Assembly: GCA_902793325.1 (NCBI GenBank)
Contig: CADBCY010000004.1
Span: 54,402 to 118,401, forward strand
DNA from: an uncultured Eubacteriales bacterium
GTDB lineage: Bacteria; Bacillota; Clostridia; Christensenellales; Aristaeellaceae
Direction of reading: 5' to 3'
Length of the DNA stretch: 64,000 nucleotides
The notes beneath the pieces are model-generated. The model ran no database searches. It saw only the letters and a program-made list of their open reading frames with translations, and was not told the origin of the DNA. The first letter of the stretch is position 1. Each line of letters starts with the position of its first letter. Below are positions 34,073 through 42,397 of this stretch, in pieces. The position numbers and the translations under genes were made by a program.

Positions 34073-36394
34073 TCATTCTTCGGTCTCCTCCAACGCTTCC
34101 TCCTCGACGACGGCGTCGTCCAGTTCAACCAGCGCCTCGTCCGTCTCGGGCTCGGCCAGGTCGATATCGAGGGCGTCCTCGGCGGTGATCGCCTCCGCTT
34201 CCTCCGCCCTGTTGGGCACGGCGGGCGCGGCGGTGACGGTCACTGTCACGGTCTTGAACAGGCCGTTCTGGGCATACACGTAGATGGTCGTGCTACCCTC
34301 GGCCAGTGCGGTGACGGTGCCGTCCGCGGCCACGCTGACCACGTTCGGGTTCTCCACCTCGTACTTGATCCCGCGGTGCTTGCTGAGCTTCTTTTTCTTC
34401 TCGGCCTTCACCTCGGTGGCCTTCAGCCTGGAAGTCTCGCCCACGCCCAGGGTCAGGCTGGTCGTGTTGATCTTCACGCTCTTTGCGACAGTCTTCTTCG
34501 CGCCCTTGGTGACGGTATGCACGTACACGCTGGCCGCGACGGGCATCTTTGCTTCGCCGAACTCCTTGTAAGCGACGACCATGTACTTATAATACTTGCC
34601 CTTCTTCAGCTTCTTCTGCGTCCACTTGACGGTGCCGTTGCCCTTGATGTCCTTGAGCAGCTTGTTTACCTTGCCGCACCGGTTGCCGTAGATCAGGTAG
34701 CCGTCGGCGCCCTCCACCTGCTTCCAGGCCAGGGTGATGCTCTTCTTGGCGCGCTTGGTGGCTCTCGCTGTCAGCTTGGCGAAGCTGCTGCCCGCGGTGT
34801 CCTCGTCGCTGGTGGGCAGGTTCAGGATGGCCTGTTCGCCCAGCAGGACAGTATCCAGTGGGATGCCCTTCTCCTGGGCGTACTTGAGCATCTGCGCCGC
34901 AGTATTCGCGTCCGTGCTCAGCGCAGCGGCGATGGCGTCAGCCGAGGTCTTTTCCTCGTCGGTCAGGGCTTCGTAGTCGCTGACCGGCTCCGCTGCACGC
35001 TCCTCGTCGTAGGCAATCACATAGTTGGAAAAGTGGTTTACAGTAAAGCGTACACTTCTGCCGTCAAAGCTGCATCTGACCTCGCTCTTGTCCCCGCTGT
35101 CCGCCACGTACCACACGACGACGCCCCTGCTCTTCTGGCCGTCCTTCAGCGCAAAGCCGACCTCAACGATGGCTTTGCCTCCCTGAAAGTCGCTGATGCG
35201 CTTGCCGTTCGCGGTCATGTAGGCGTCCAGCACCTTGCCCACCGTCAGATCCTTGATGGTGGCCTGCTGCTTGGCGTTGAGCTTGCTCTGCGGAATGCCG
35301 TCCAGGTTGAGGTGCAGATCCTTGCCATCCGCCTGGCTGGCTATAGCGGCGACGGCAGTCTCGTCGAAGGTAACGGTACCCGCGGGCAGCTTGACCTCCA
35401 CGCCGTCAGCGTCGTTCTTTTTGTCAGCCACGGCATCCGCAAGCTTGTTCACCATTTCCGTGGGAATCACCACCTCGCTGATATTGTCCCTGAGGCTGCT
35501 CACGTCAATGGTGACGGTGCCGCTGGATTTCTCCTCGCTGAGCACGCTGTCGATATCCGCGCTGGTGATGGTCGCGGTGTCGCCCTGCACAGAGACGGTC
35601 ACATCCGTCCGCGCCTCTTCGCCGGTCACGGGGATGGTGACGGTTTCGGTCGTGGGCGTGGTAGGTGTATAAATGGTCTGCGCGGGCTTGATGACCAGCG
35701 TAATGGTCATGGCGTAGGTGTCCGCCTCGGTGCTGAACTTCGCACTGCTGGCGGGAGAAGCATTCGTGTTCGCCGTCGCCTTGACACGCTGGTAGAACGT
35801 GTACTCCGTTCCGGGCAGAAGTCCGGTGAACTCGGTGCCGCTCTGCCAGTTTGAGCCGTCCTTGCTATACTCGCATCCGCTCACCGCGTTCAGCGTGATG
35901 CTGTTCTTGGTGGCGCTTGCCTTTGTCGGCGCGGCAGGTGCGGAGGGCGTGGACGCAGTAATCGTGAACGTCCAGCCGTCGCCGTAAAGTACAGCTGTGC
36001 TGGCGGCATACTGGTCGCCCTCGGCAACCGTTGCGCCGACATAGTAGGTTCCGACGTTCTTAGTTTCCGTCACTTCAGTACTGCGGCTGGCGTTGCTGTA
36101 ATACTTCACCGTGATCGTGCCCAGACCCGTCACGCCGGATGCTGCGGCAACGGTCGCCGCCTTGTCGCTGCCACTGTATGTAAGATCAGACGGCGCGGTA
36201 TAGGTCAGGTTAGCCGCTGCCGGGGTTTTCTTCGGGATGACCAGCGTAACCGTCATTGTCCCGGTCTTTTCAGCGGTTCCATCGCCGCTGATCGTGGTCG
36301 TGGTGGTGTTCCCCTCCGCATAAGCCGGAAAACAAAACATTCCGAGCAACAGGCAGAGGGTCAGGAACCACGATAAGAATCGTTTTTGTCTCAT
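34073..36394 (-). CDS. large multidomain surface protein (MBG/fibronectin-like/Big_2 modules)
   Basis: A 773-residue exported protein. Start at 36394 (AGAGG upstream) gives the signal peptide MRQKRFLSWFLTLCLLLGMF, cleaved after AYA. Domains in order: MBG-like beta units (DLTYSGSDKAATV; YYVGATVAEGDQY), a short fibronectin-like SKDGSNWQSGTEFTGLLPGT unit, a central all-beta/helix region, a second FN3-like unit (ITLAWKQVEGADGYLIYG), a Big_2 domain (YEVENPNVVSVAADGTVTAL) and a very acidic 50-residue tail. No LPXTG motif is seen. It ends an apparent three-gene surface locus with 36416 and 36985. Confidence 0.82.
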   Translation of the reverse strand: MRQKRFLSWFLTLCLLLGMFCFPAYAEGNTTTTTISGDGTAEKTGTMTVTLVIPKKTPAAANLTYTAPSDLTYSGSDKAATVAAASGVTGLGTITVKYYSNASRSTEVTETKNVGTYYVGATVAEGDQYAASTAVLYGDGWTFTITASTPSAPAAPTKASATKNSITLNAVSGCEYSKDGSNWQSGTEFTGLLPGTEYTFYQRVKATANTNASPASSAKFSTEADTYAMTITLVIKPAQTIYTPTTPTTETVTIPVTGEEARTDVTVSVQGDTATITSADIDSVLSEEKSSGTVTIDVSSLRDNISEVVIPTEMVNKLADAVADKKNDADGVEVKLPAGTVTFDETAVAAIASQADGKDLHLNLDGIPQSKLNAKQQATIKDLTVGKVLDAYMTANGKRISDFQGGKAIVEVGFALKDGQKSRGVVVWYVADSGDKSEVRCSFDGRSVRFTVNHFSNYVIAYDEERAAEPVSDYEALTDEEKTSADAIAAALSTDANTAAQMLKYAQEKGIPLDTVLLGEQAILNLPTSDEDTAGSSFAKLTARATKRAKKSITLAWKQVEGADGYLIYGNRCGKVNKLLKDIKGNGTVKWTQKKLKKGKYYKYMVVAYKEFGEAKMPVAASVYVHTVTKGAKKTVAKSVKINTTSLTLGVGETSRLKATEVKAEKKKKLSKHRGIKYEVENPNVVSVAADGTVTALAEGSTTIYVYAQNGLFKTVTVTVTAAPAVPNRAEEAEAITAEDALDIDLAEPETDEALVELDDAVVEEEALEETEE

Positions 36395-36415
36395 ATACAC
36401 ACCTCTTATTGTTGG

Positions 36416-36844
36416 TTACTTCACTTCAATCGTCAGTTGTATTTCCGCTCCGTTGAGCGGTTGGTTGTCCTCAATGGTATAGCAGTCGTAATGGAGCGTC
36501 GCGGGGTACTCGCCCGCGTCCAGCGCCCTTGTGAGCGTGATGCGGGTGAACGCCTCGCCGGGGGAGATCGCCTTGCCCGTCCAGAGGGTTTCGCCGCCCT
36601 CCAGCGTCAGGGTGAGGACGAAGGTACAGGCGTTCTCCGGCGGGTTTTTGAGGTTCACTGCCTGCGCGGTCTTGCCCGCCGCAAAGCTCAGCTTCTCATA
36701 GCCCGGAATGGCAATGTTTGCGCCGCCGCCGGGATTCGCCTCTGCGAACCGCTCCACCCTGTCGCCGCCCGCGCCGCAGGCGGTCAGCAGGAGTACAAGG
36801 GCAAGGGCGAGAAAGGCCGCAAGGATATTCGGTTTTCGGTTCAT
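36416..36844 (-). CDS. small putative lipoprotein of the surface locus
   Basis: A 142-residue protein with a proper lipobox, LLLTAC followed by GAGG, after the hydrophobic stretch NILAAFLALALVLLL, so it should be anchored to the outer face of the membrane. The rest is beta-rich (VERFAEANPGGGANIAIPGY; FTRITLTRALDAGEYPATLH) and resembles a small pilin- or coat-like sandwich. Twenty-one bases separate it from the 773-residue surface protein. It shows that the lipoprotein route works in this organism. Confidence 0.75.
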   Translation of the reverse strand: MNRKPNILAAFLALALVLLLTACGAGGDRVERFAEANPGGGANIAIPGYEKLSFAAGKTAQAVNLKNPPENACTFVLTLTLEGGETLWTGKAISPGEAFTRITLTRALDAGEYPATLHYDCYTIEDNQPLNGAEIQLTIEVK

Positions 36845-36984
36845 AGGCTCACGACCTTTCACTGCTTATTGAACTTCGTATGTCTTTGTGTTATCTACGA
36901 GATCAGTGACAGGAACCATGGAGCCGTTTTTGTAATAGATAAACCCATCCCTGTCGAAAGCCGCTCTGCCACTGTAAACTTTTA

Positions 36985-37788
36985 TCAAATCATATCTGTC
37001 GACCAAAGCCTGCCATGTTTCTCCGGCGTAGTATTCGCAGGTGAGTCTATCACGGTGTACGGACCTACGAGTTCGTTAATATGAAGTACTTCTGGTACGG
37101 TGATTGAAACAGCTTCACTCGCCAGCTTCTCATCGGTCTCCTTGACACGGATCTGTACGGTTCCTGCTGCGAGAGAAGCGATGGAGCCGGCAGAAGTCAC
37201 ATCAGTCCAGGTCGTGCCGTTGTCGGCGGAGTATTCCATAGAGGTCGTAATATTAGCGTTTGAGAGCGTGCTCTTGCCGTTTGAGGGGCTGAACGTGCAA
37301 TCTGCCTGCGCAATGCTGGGTGTTTCAGCGGCAGATTTGGCGACCTCCACCTTTGCTGTAAAGGTCACGGTGTCGGTGTAGGTGCCTGCGGGCTTGGAAC
37401 TGTAATCCTCCACGATGATGCCCATATCTTTCTTTGTTGCTGTGCTGCTCAAACTATCAAAAGTCCACGAGGTGGTAGCCTCCGTGTCCGTGGACGCGGT
37501 TGCCAGCTTGTAGCCGACGGTTTCGCTGCCGTCCTGCTGCTTGAGCGCCCAGCTGTTCGCGCTTGTCGCGGTCACGGTCAGCTTCTTGCCGCTGGCAAGC
37601 GTACCCGTGGCACTGATGCCGTCCGTGGCGTTCCAGCCGCTATTCTTTACCGTCAGCGTGGACGGGATGGTGAGGGTGTAGGTGGTGGTGTCGCCGTCTG
37701 CCAGCGCGGTCATTCTCATGCCAGACATCAAGCCAAGAGCCATCGTGGTAGCCAGGGCCAGCGAAAGTAATCTCTCCTTGATCTCCAT
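36985..37788 (-). CDS. secreted beta-sandwich surface protein, apparently frameshifted near its C-terminus
   Basis: The open frame encodes 267 residues: signal peptide (LLSLALATTMALGLMSGMRM, cleaved after ALA), a domain starting YTLTIPSTLTVKNSGWNATD and ending AGTYTDTVTFTAKVE, and a second repeat-like unit (SMEYSADNGTTWTDV). It stops at 36985 after an odd tail (TPEKHGRLWSTDMI). In another frame the minus strand reads on from about 37040 to a stop at 36866 with a sensible domain end: TCEYYAGETWQALVDRYD, then FDRDGFIYYKNGSMVPVTDL. That suggests a one-base frameshift, with a true product of about 305 residues. GGAGG lies ten bases before the ATG. Confidence 0.7.
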   Translation of the reverse strand: MEIKERLLSLALATTMALGLMSGMRMTALADGDTTTYTLTIPSTLTVKNSGWNATDGISATGTLASGKKLTVTATSANSWALKQQDGSETVGYKLATASTDTEATTSWTFDSLSSTATKKDMGIIVEDYSSKPAGTYTDTVTFTAKVEVAKSAAETPSIAQADCTFSPSNGKSTLSNANITTSMEYSADNGTTWTDVTSAGSIASLAAGTVQIRVKETDEKLASEAVSITVPEVLHINELVGPYTVIDSPANTTPEKHGRLWSTDMI

Positions 37789-37827
37789 AAAATGTGTACC
37801 TCCATTTTGTATTTTTGAATATAAAGA

Positions 37828-37875
37828 AACCGCCGAACCTGACAGGGTATAGTAACCCCGTCAAATCCGACGGTT
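37828..37875 (-). promoter_or_regulatory. two-tier leader hairpin, possible attenuator
   Basis: On the minus strand AACCGTCG pairs with CGGCGGTT outside GACGGGG/CCCTGTC, followed by TTTCTTTAT, 40 bases before the start codon of the surface protein. Confidence 0.5.
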
Positions 37876-37940
37876 ATCCATCATGAATACGGTATTCAAT
37901 TTCAAACGCCTCGCAAGACGCAAAAAGGGCGCAGTTAGCC

Positions 37941-38015
37941 TCTGCTCTGCTCTGCTCTGCTCTGCTCTGCTCTGCTCTGCTCTGCTCTGCTCTGCTCTGC
38001 TCTGCTCTGCTCTGC
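37941..38015. repeat. pentanucleotide microsatellite (TCTGC)15
   Basis: Fifteen perfect contiguous TCTGC units (GCAGA on the minus strand), followed by TCTAA. It lies 153 bases upstream of the minus-strand surface gene and 306 bases upstream of argG. Confidence 0.98.
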
Positions 38016-38022
38016 TCTAAGG

Positions 38023-38051
38023 AGCGTAGTTCTATTCCGCATGGCTGTCAA
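38023..38051 (-). promoter_or_regulatory. possible promoter reading into the microsatellite
   Basis: Minus strand perfect TTGACA, 17-base spacer, poor -10 TACGCT. The predicted start is at about 38016, the first base before the repeat. Confidence 0.4.
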
Positions 38052-38149
38052 GCCCTTTCCGCGCCCTGTCTTTCCATTTTTTTCATTTTATCATAGATCC
38101 GCGCCCATTGCAACGGTTTTCTGCAATTGTCTTCCATTCGCCATCTTGC

Positions 38150-38185
38150 TGCATATATACATATTTATGCATAATCTTTGCATAA
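38150..38185. promoter_or_regulatory. TGCATA-rich palindromes upstream of argG
   Basis: TTATGCA (38165-38171) and TTGCATAA (38178-38185) form an inverted pair, preceded by TGCATATATACA. Could be an ArgR-type operator (inference); similar motifs occur at 51835-51918. Confidence 0.35.
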
Positions 38186-38224
38186 GAATTAACCAAAACA
38201 ACCCCAAATCCCCGGTTTTTGCCG

Positions 38225-38252
38225 TTGACATTCCGCATATTTGATGTATAAT
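38225..38252 (+). promoter_or_regulatory. sigma-A promoter for argG
   Basis: Perfect TTGACA, 16-base spacer, TATAAT, 69 bases before the ATG. Confidence 0.85.
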
Positions 38253-38321
38253 ATACACAGTCAATGAACGACGGGATGCCGTCATCCAGTGAAAATACCG
38301 CGAATGGGAGCGTAAGCAAAA

Positions 38322-39563
<1,242 letters not shown>

Positions 39564-39587
39564 TCGCCGCCGAAAAACCCACGATCG

Positions 39588-39617
39588 ACCGGCCTGCCCC
39601 TTGCGGGCAGGCCGGTT
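39588..39617 (+). terminator. terminator after argG
   Basis: Twelve-bp stem (39588-39599 with 39605-39616). The T tract is short (TTG). Its right arm overlaps the next promoter. Confidence 0.6.
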
Positions 39618-39629
39618 GCCGTGTATAAT
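39601..39629 (+). promoter_or_regulatory. sigma-A promoter for the gene at 39753
   Basis: TTGCGG, 17-base spacer, TATAAT. Confidence 0.65.
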
Positions 39630-39752
39630 AGTGGGGTAGCCGGGCTTTGCGCCCGGAACGCTTCCCGCCGCCCGTGGCATCGCGCGGGAACGCAGCCCGC
39701 GACGGCGCACGCGCCGCGTTGCGGGCAAATCCAAACGAGCGGAGGTTTGACG

Positions 39753-40346
39753 ATGAATCAGGACAGGAGCGACGGGCAGGTCAAGGCCTTTAAATTCGCG
39801 GTCTACGCCTTCATCTTCTGCATCGTGTTCGCCGCGGCCGTCGGCTTCTTCGCCGGCCTGCCCAGGCGGCTGAACGAGCAGGCGGCGCAGAAGCTCTATC
39901 GTAACACCGAACTCACGCAGTCGAGCGAAGCGCCCGTCATCAAGCGACCCTACACCGTCTACGGCCGGAAGAGCACGAACACCTGGAAATACAAGGGCGG
40001 CATCAGCGGCACCAAGCTGATCACCGACGCGGGCATCACCGAAAGCGTGAAAAAGGCCCGCACCTGCGTGCTCGTCTGGGCGGACACGTCGCAGATGAAG
40101 AAGTCCGAAAAATACGTCTGGGGAAACGGACAGAGGAAGGATCGCGACGCCTACTTCTGCCCCGTGTACATGACGGTCATCGACCGGGAGGACGGCGTGC
40201 GCTACGACGACATCAAGCTGGGCACGGTGCCGCTCCAGTACCAATACTCGAGCAAGATCGCCGGCACGCTGTACAGCAGCGGCAGCGGCTTTTCCTCATT
40301 CTCCCTGGACGTCTGGCTGGACGGCCACTGGGAAAAGACGCCATAG
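39753..40346 (+). CDS. membrane-anchored protein of unknown function between argG and argH
   Basis: A 197-residue protein with one N-terminal membrane segment (FAVYAFIFCIVFAAAVGFFAG, about residues 14-34) and a predicted extracytoplasmic beta-rich domain (KRPYTVYGRKSTNTWKYKGG; FCPVYMTVIDREDGVRYDD; FSLDVWLDGHWEK). GGAGG precedes the ATG. I recognise no family. It is in the same direction as the arginine genes and ends 49 bases before argH, so argH may be read from its promoter. Confidence 0.7.
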   Translation: MNQDRSDGQVKAFKFAVYAFIFCIVFAAAVGFFAGLPRRLNEQAAQKLYRNTELTQSSEAPVIKRPYTVYGRKSTNTWKYKGGISGTKLITDAGITESVKKARTCVLVWADTSQMKKSEKYVWGNGQRKDRDAYFCPVYMTVIDREDGVRYDDIKLGTVPLQYQYSSKIAGTLYSSGSGFSSFSLDVWLDGHWEKTP

Positions 40347-40395
40347 GGGCCGCGCCCCGGACCCATCATCTCCGTCGAAAGAAGGAGCGTTATCT

Positions 40396-41772
40396 ATGAA
40401 GCTTTGGGCAGGCCGCACGGGCGGCGACGTGGACGAGCGCCTGAGCGCCATCAACAACTCCATCGGCTTTGACAGCCGCATGGTCCGGCAGGACATCACC
40501 GGCAGCATCGCCCACGCCACCATGCTGGGCAAGCAGGGCATCATCCCGCCCGCCGACGCGGTGAAGATCGTGGAGGGACTGAAGGACATCCTGTCGGACC
40601 TGGAGACGGGCCGGCTGGAGATCGACATGAGCTGCGAGGACATCCACACCTTCGTGGAGGCGGAGCTTACCCGCCGCCTGGGCGACGCGGGCAAGAAGCT
40701 GCACACCGCCCGCAGCCGCAACGACCAGGTGGCGCTGGACATCCGCATGTACCTGGCGGACTGGATCGACCGGCTGACGGCGCTGGCGAAGGACCTGACC
40801 GGCGCGTTCTGCGAGGTGGCCGAGAAGCACCTGGAGACCGTCATGCCCGGCTATACCCACCTGCAGCGCGCGCAGCCGGTCACGCTGGGGCACTACCTGA
40901 TGGCCTACGCCCAGATGCTGCTCCGGGACATGGACCGTCTGCGGGACTGCAAGCGGCGCATGCTGGTGCTGCCGCTGGGCTCGGGCGCGCTGGCGGGCAC
41001 CACCTATCCCCTCGACCGCGACTACGTGGCCGGGCTGCTGGGCTTTCACGGCGTCAGCCGCAACAGCCTGGACGGCGTGTCCGACCGCGATTTCGCGCTG
41101 GAGCTGCTGGCGGACCTGTCGATTATGATGATGCACCTCTCCCGCTTCAGCGAGGAGATCTGCCTGTGGTGCAGCTGGGAGTTCCGCTTCGTCACGCTGG
41201 CGGACGAGTTCTCCACCGGCTCGAGCATCATGCCGCAGAAGAAGAACCCGGACATCACCGAGCTGGTGCGGGGCAAGACGGGCCGCGTGTACGGCGACCT
41301 CATGACCCTGCTCACCGCCATGAAGGCCCTGCCGCTGGCCTACAACAAGGACATGCAGGAGGACAAGGAGGCGCTGTTCGACGCGCTGGACACCGCGGAG
41401 CTGAGCCTGTCCGTGCTCGCGCCGATGCTGCGCACGGCGGCCTTCCACCCCGCGACCATGAAGCAGGCCGCCGCCGCGGGCTTCATCAACGCCACCGACT
41501 GCGCCGACTACATGGTGCGCAAGGGTATCCCCTTCCGCGACGCCTACGGCGTGGTGGGCCGCCTGGTGCGCCATTGCATCGACGTCGGCACCACGCTGGA
41601 GGAGCTCTCGCTGGACGAGTTCCGGGAATACAGCCCCGTGTTCGACGCCGACGTCTACGAGGCCATCAACCTGCTCACCTGCGTGCGCCAGCGCCGCGTC
41701 CCCGGCGGCCCCGCCCCAGAGATGGTGCGCAAGGCCATCGACGAGACGCGCGCCGAGCTCCAGGCGTACTGA
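40396..41772 (+). CDS. argH: argininosuccinate lyase
   Basis: A 458-residue fumarase-superfamily enzyme that splits argininosuccinate into arginine and fumarate. Signature loop GSSIMPQKKNPD with the mobile catalytic serine; HTARSRNDQVALD and MPGYTHLQRAQPV are the other conserved regions. GGAGC precedes the ATG. No terminator is evident before the next promoter. Confidence 0.97.
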   Translation: MKLWAGRTGGDVDERLSAINNSIGFDSRMVRQDITGSIAHATMLGKQGIIPPADAVKIVEGLKDILSDLETGRLEIDMSCEDIHTFVEAELTRRLGDAGKKLHTARSRNDQVALDIRMYLADWIDRLTALAKDLTGAFCEVAEKHLETVMPGYTHLQRAQPVTLGHYLMAYAQMLLRDMDRLRDCKRRMLVLPLGSGALAGTTYPLDRDYVAGLLGFHGVSRNSLDGVSDRDFALELLADLSIMMMHLSRFSEEICLWCSWEFRFVTLADEFSTGSSIMPQKKNPDITELVRGKTGRVYGDLMTLLTAMKALPLAYNKDMQEDKEALFDALDTAELSLSVLAPMLRTAAFHPATMKQAAAAGFINATDCADYMVRKGIPFRDAYGVVGRLVRHCIDVGTTLEELSLDEFREYSPVFDADVYEAINLLTCVRQRRVPGGPAPEMVRKAIDETRAELQAY

Positions 41773-41804
41773 TCCCCGCGGCGCGATAAATCCGCGTTCG
41801 CCCC

Positions 41805-41833
41805 TTGCATTCTTCCCGCCGGGATACTATAAT
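41805..41833 (+). promoter_or_regulatory. sigma-A promoter for the small protein gene
   Basis: TTGCAT, 17-base spacer, TATAAT, 53 bases before the ATG. Confidence 0.85.
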
Positions 41834-41886
41834 AGAGCATGATGGTACTACGGTGCAGCAATCGAGCGCAGAAAGGGGATTCAATC

Positions 41887-42126
41887 ATGGATATTCAGAA
41901 GATCATCGCCGACGTGGTCGCCAAGCTGAAGCTCGACCCCGCCACCCTCGCGAAGTTCGCCGCCGACCCGGTCAAGACCCTGGAGAAGACCTTCAACATC
42001 GACCTGCCCGACGAGCAGATCAACCAGGTCATCGAGGGCATCAAGAGCCAGATCGACCTGAGCAAGATCGACATCGGCGACGCCGCCGGCCTCCTGGGCA
42101 AGCTGAAGGGCCTGTTCGGAAAGTAA
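41887..42126 (+). CDS. small conserved-looking helical protein
   Basis: A 79-residue protein with its own promoter, a good AAAGGGG site and a strong terminator, so it is certainly expressed as a unit. It is amphipathic-helical: IQKIIADVVAKLKLDPATLA, then ADPVKTLEKTFNIDLPDEQI and a short Gly/Lys C-terminus (LLGKLKGLFGK). The DP...L...GIDLP-like pattern recalls Nif11/nitrile-hydratase-type leader peptides of modified natural products, but no modification enzyme is near, so this is only a resemblance. I recall similar unannotated small proteins in Clostridia. Confidence 0.75.
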   Translation: MDIQKIIADVVAKLKLDPATLAKFAADPVKTLEKTFNIDLPDEQINQVIEGIKSQIDLSKIDIGDAAGLLGKLKGLFGK

Positions 42127-42138
42127 GCCCCCGTCAAT

Positions 42139-42195
42139 AAAGAGGCTGTGAAAGAAGCGCCATCCGCGGGATGCGCTTCCTTCACAGCCTCTTTT
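42139..42195 (+). terminator. terminator of the small protein gene
   Basis: AAAGAGGCTGTGAA and TTCACAGCCTCTTT pair, with an inner AAGCGC/GCGCTT stem; T run at the end. Confidence 0.9.
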
Positions 42196-42223
42196 GCGTC
42201 CGTACTATTCCGCCGCGCCGGTG

Positions 42224-42397
42224 ATACTAAGCTCAATCTAAAAGTGATCATATGCGGAGCAGATTTTTCGTTCTGCCAAAGCCGAACGGAGGGAGGCGAT
42301 GCAGCGCATCGTTGACCGCAGTGAGGCAAAGGCAGGGCGGAAAAGATGGGCGGAAAAGATGCCCGCAGATGGTTGCAATTTAGATTGAGGTTAGTAT
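42224..42397. mobile_element. MITE-like element with 19-bp terminal inverted repeats (repeat copy C)
   Basis: The ends ATACTAAGCTCAATCTAAA (42224-42242) and its inverse (42379-42397) match at 18 of 19 positions. The 174-base element has no coding capacity. Internally it carries a GCGATGCAGCGCATCG palindrome and a GGCGGAAAAGATG tandem duplication. The terminal sequence recurs once more inside repeat copy B (46429-46448). The right end forms the last codons and stop of the hydrolase gene. Confidence 0.7.

Noticed and set aside
36985-37788. Calling the frameshifted surface gene a dead pseudogene
   Set aside because: Most of the protein including the signal peptide is intact, and the break lies next to a slippage-prone repeat, so a switchable or mis-sequenced gene is equally likely; it is kept as a CDS with the frameshift noted.
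37941-38015. Short regular repeats as a CRISPR array
   Set aside because: The units are 5 bases, perfectly contiguous, without spacers, and no cas gene is in the window. The 106-bp units at 53710 also have no spacers.
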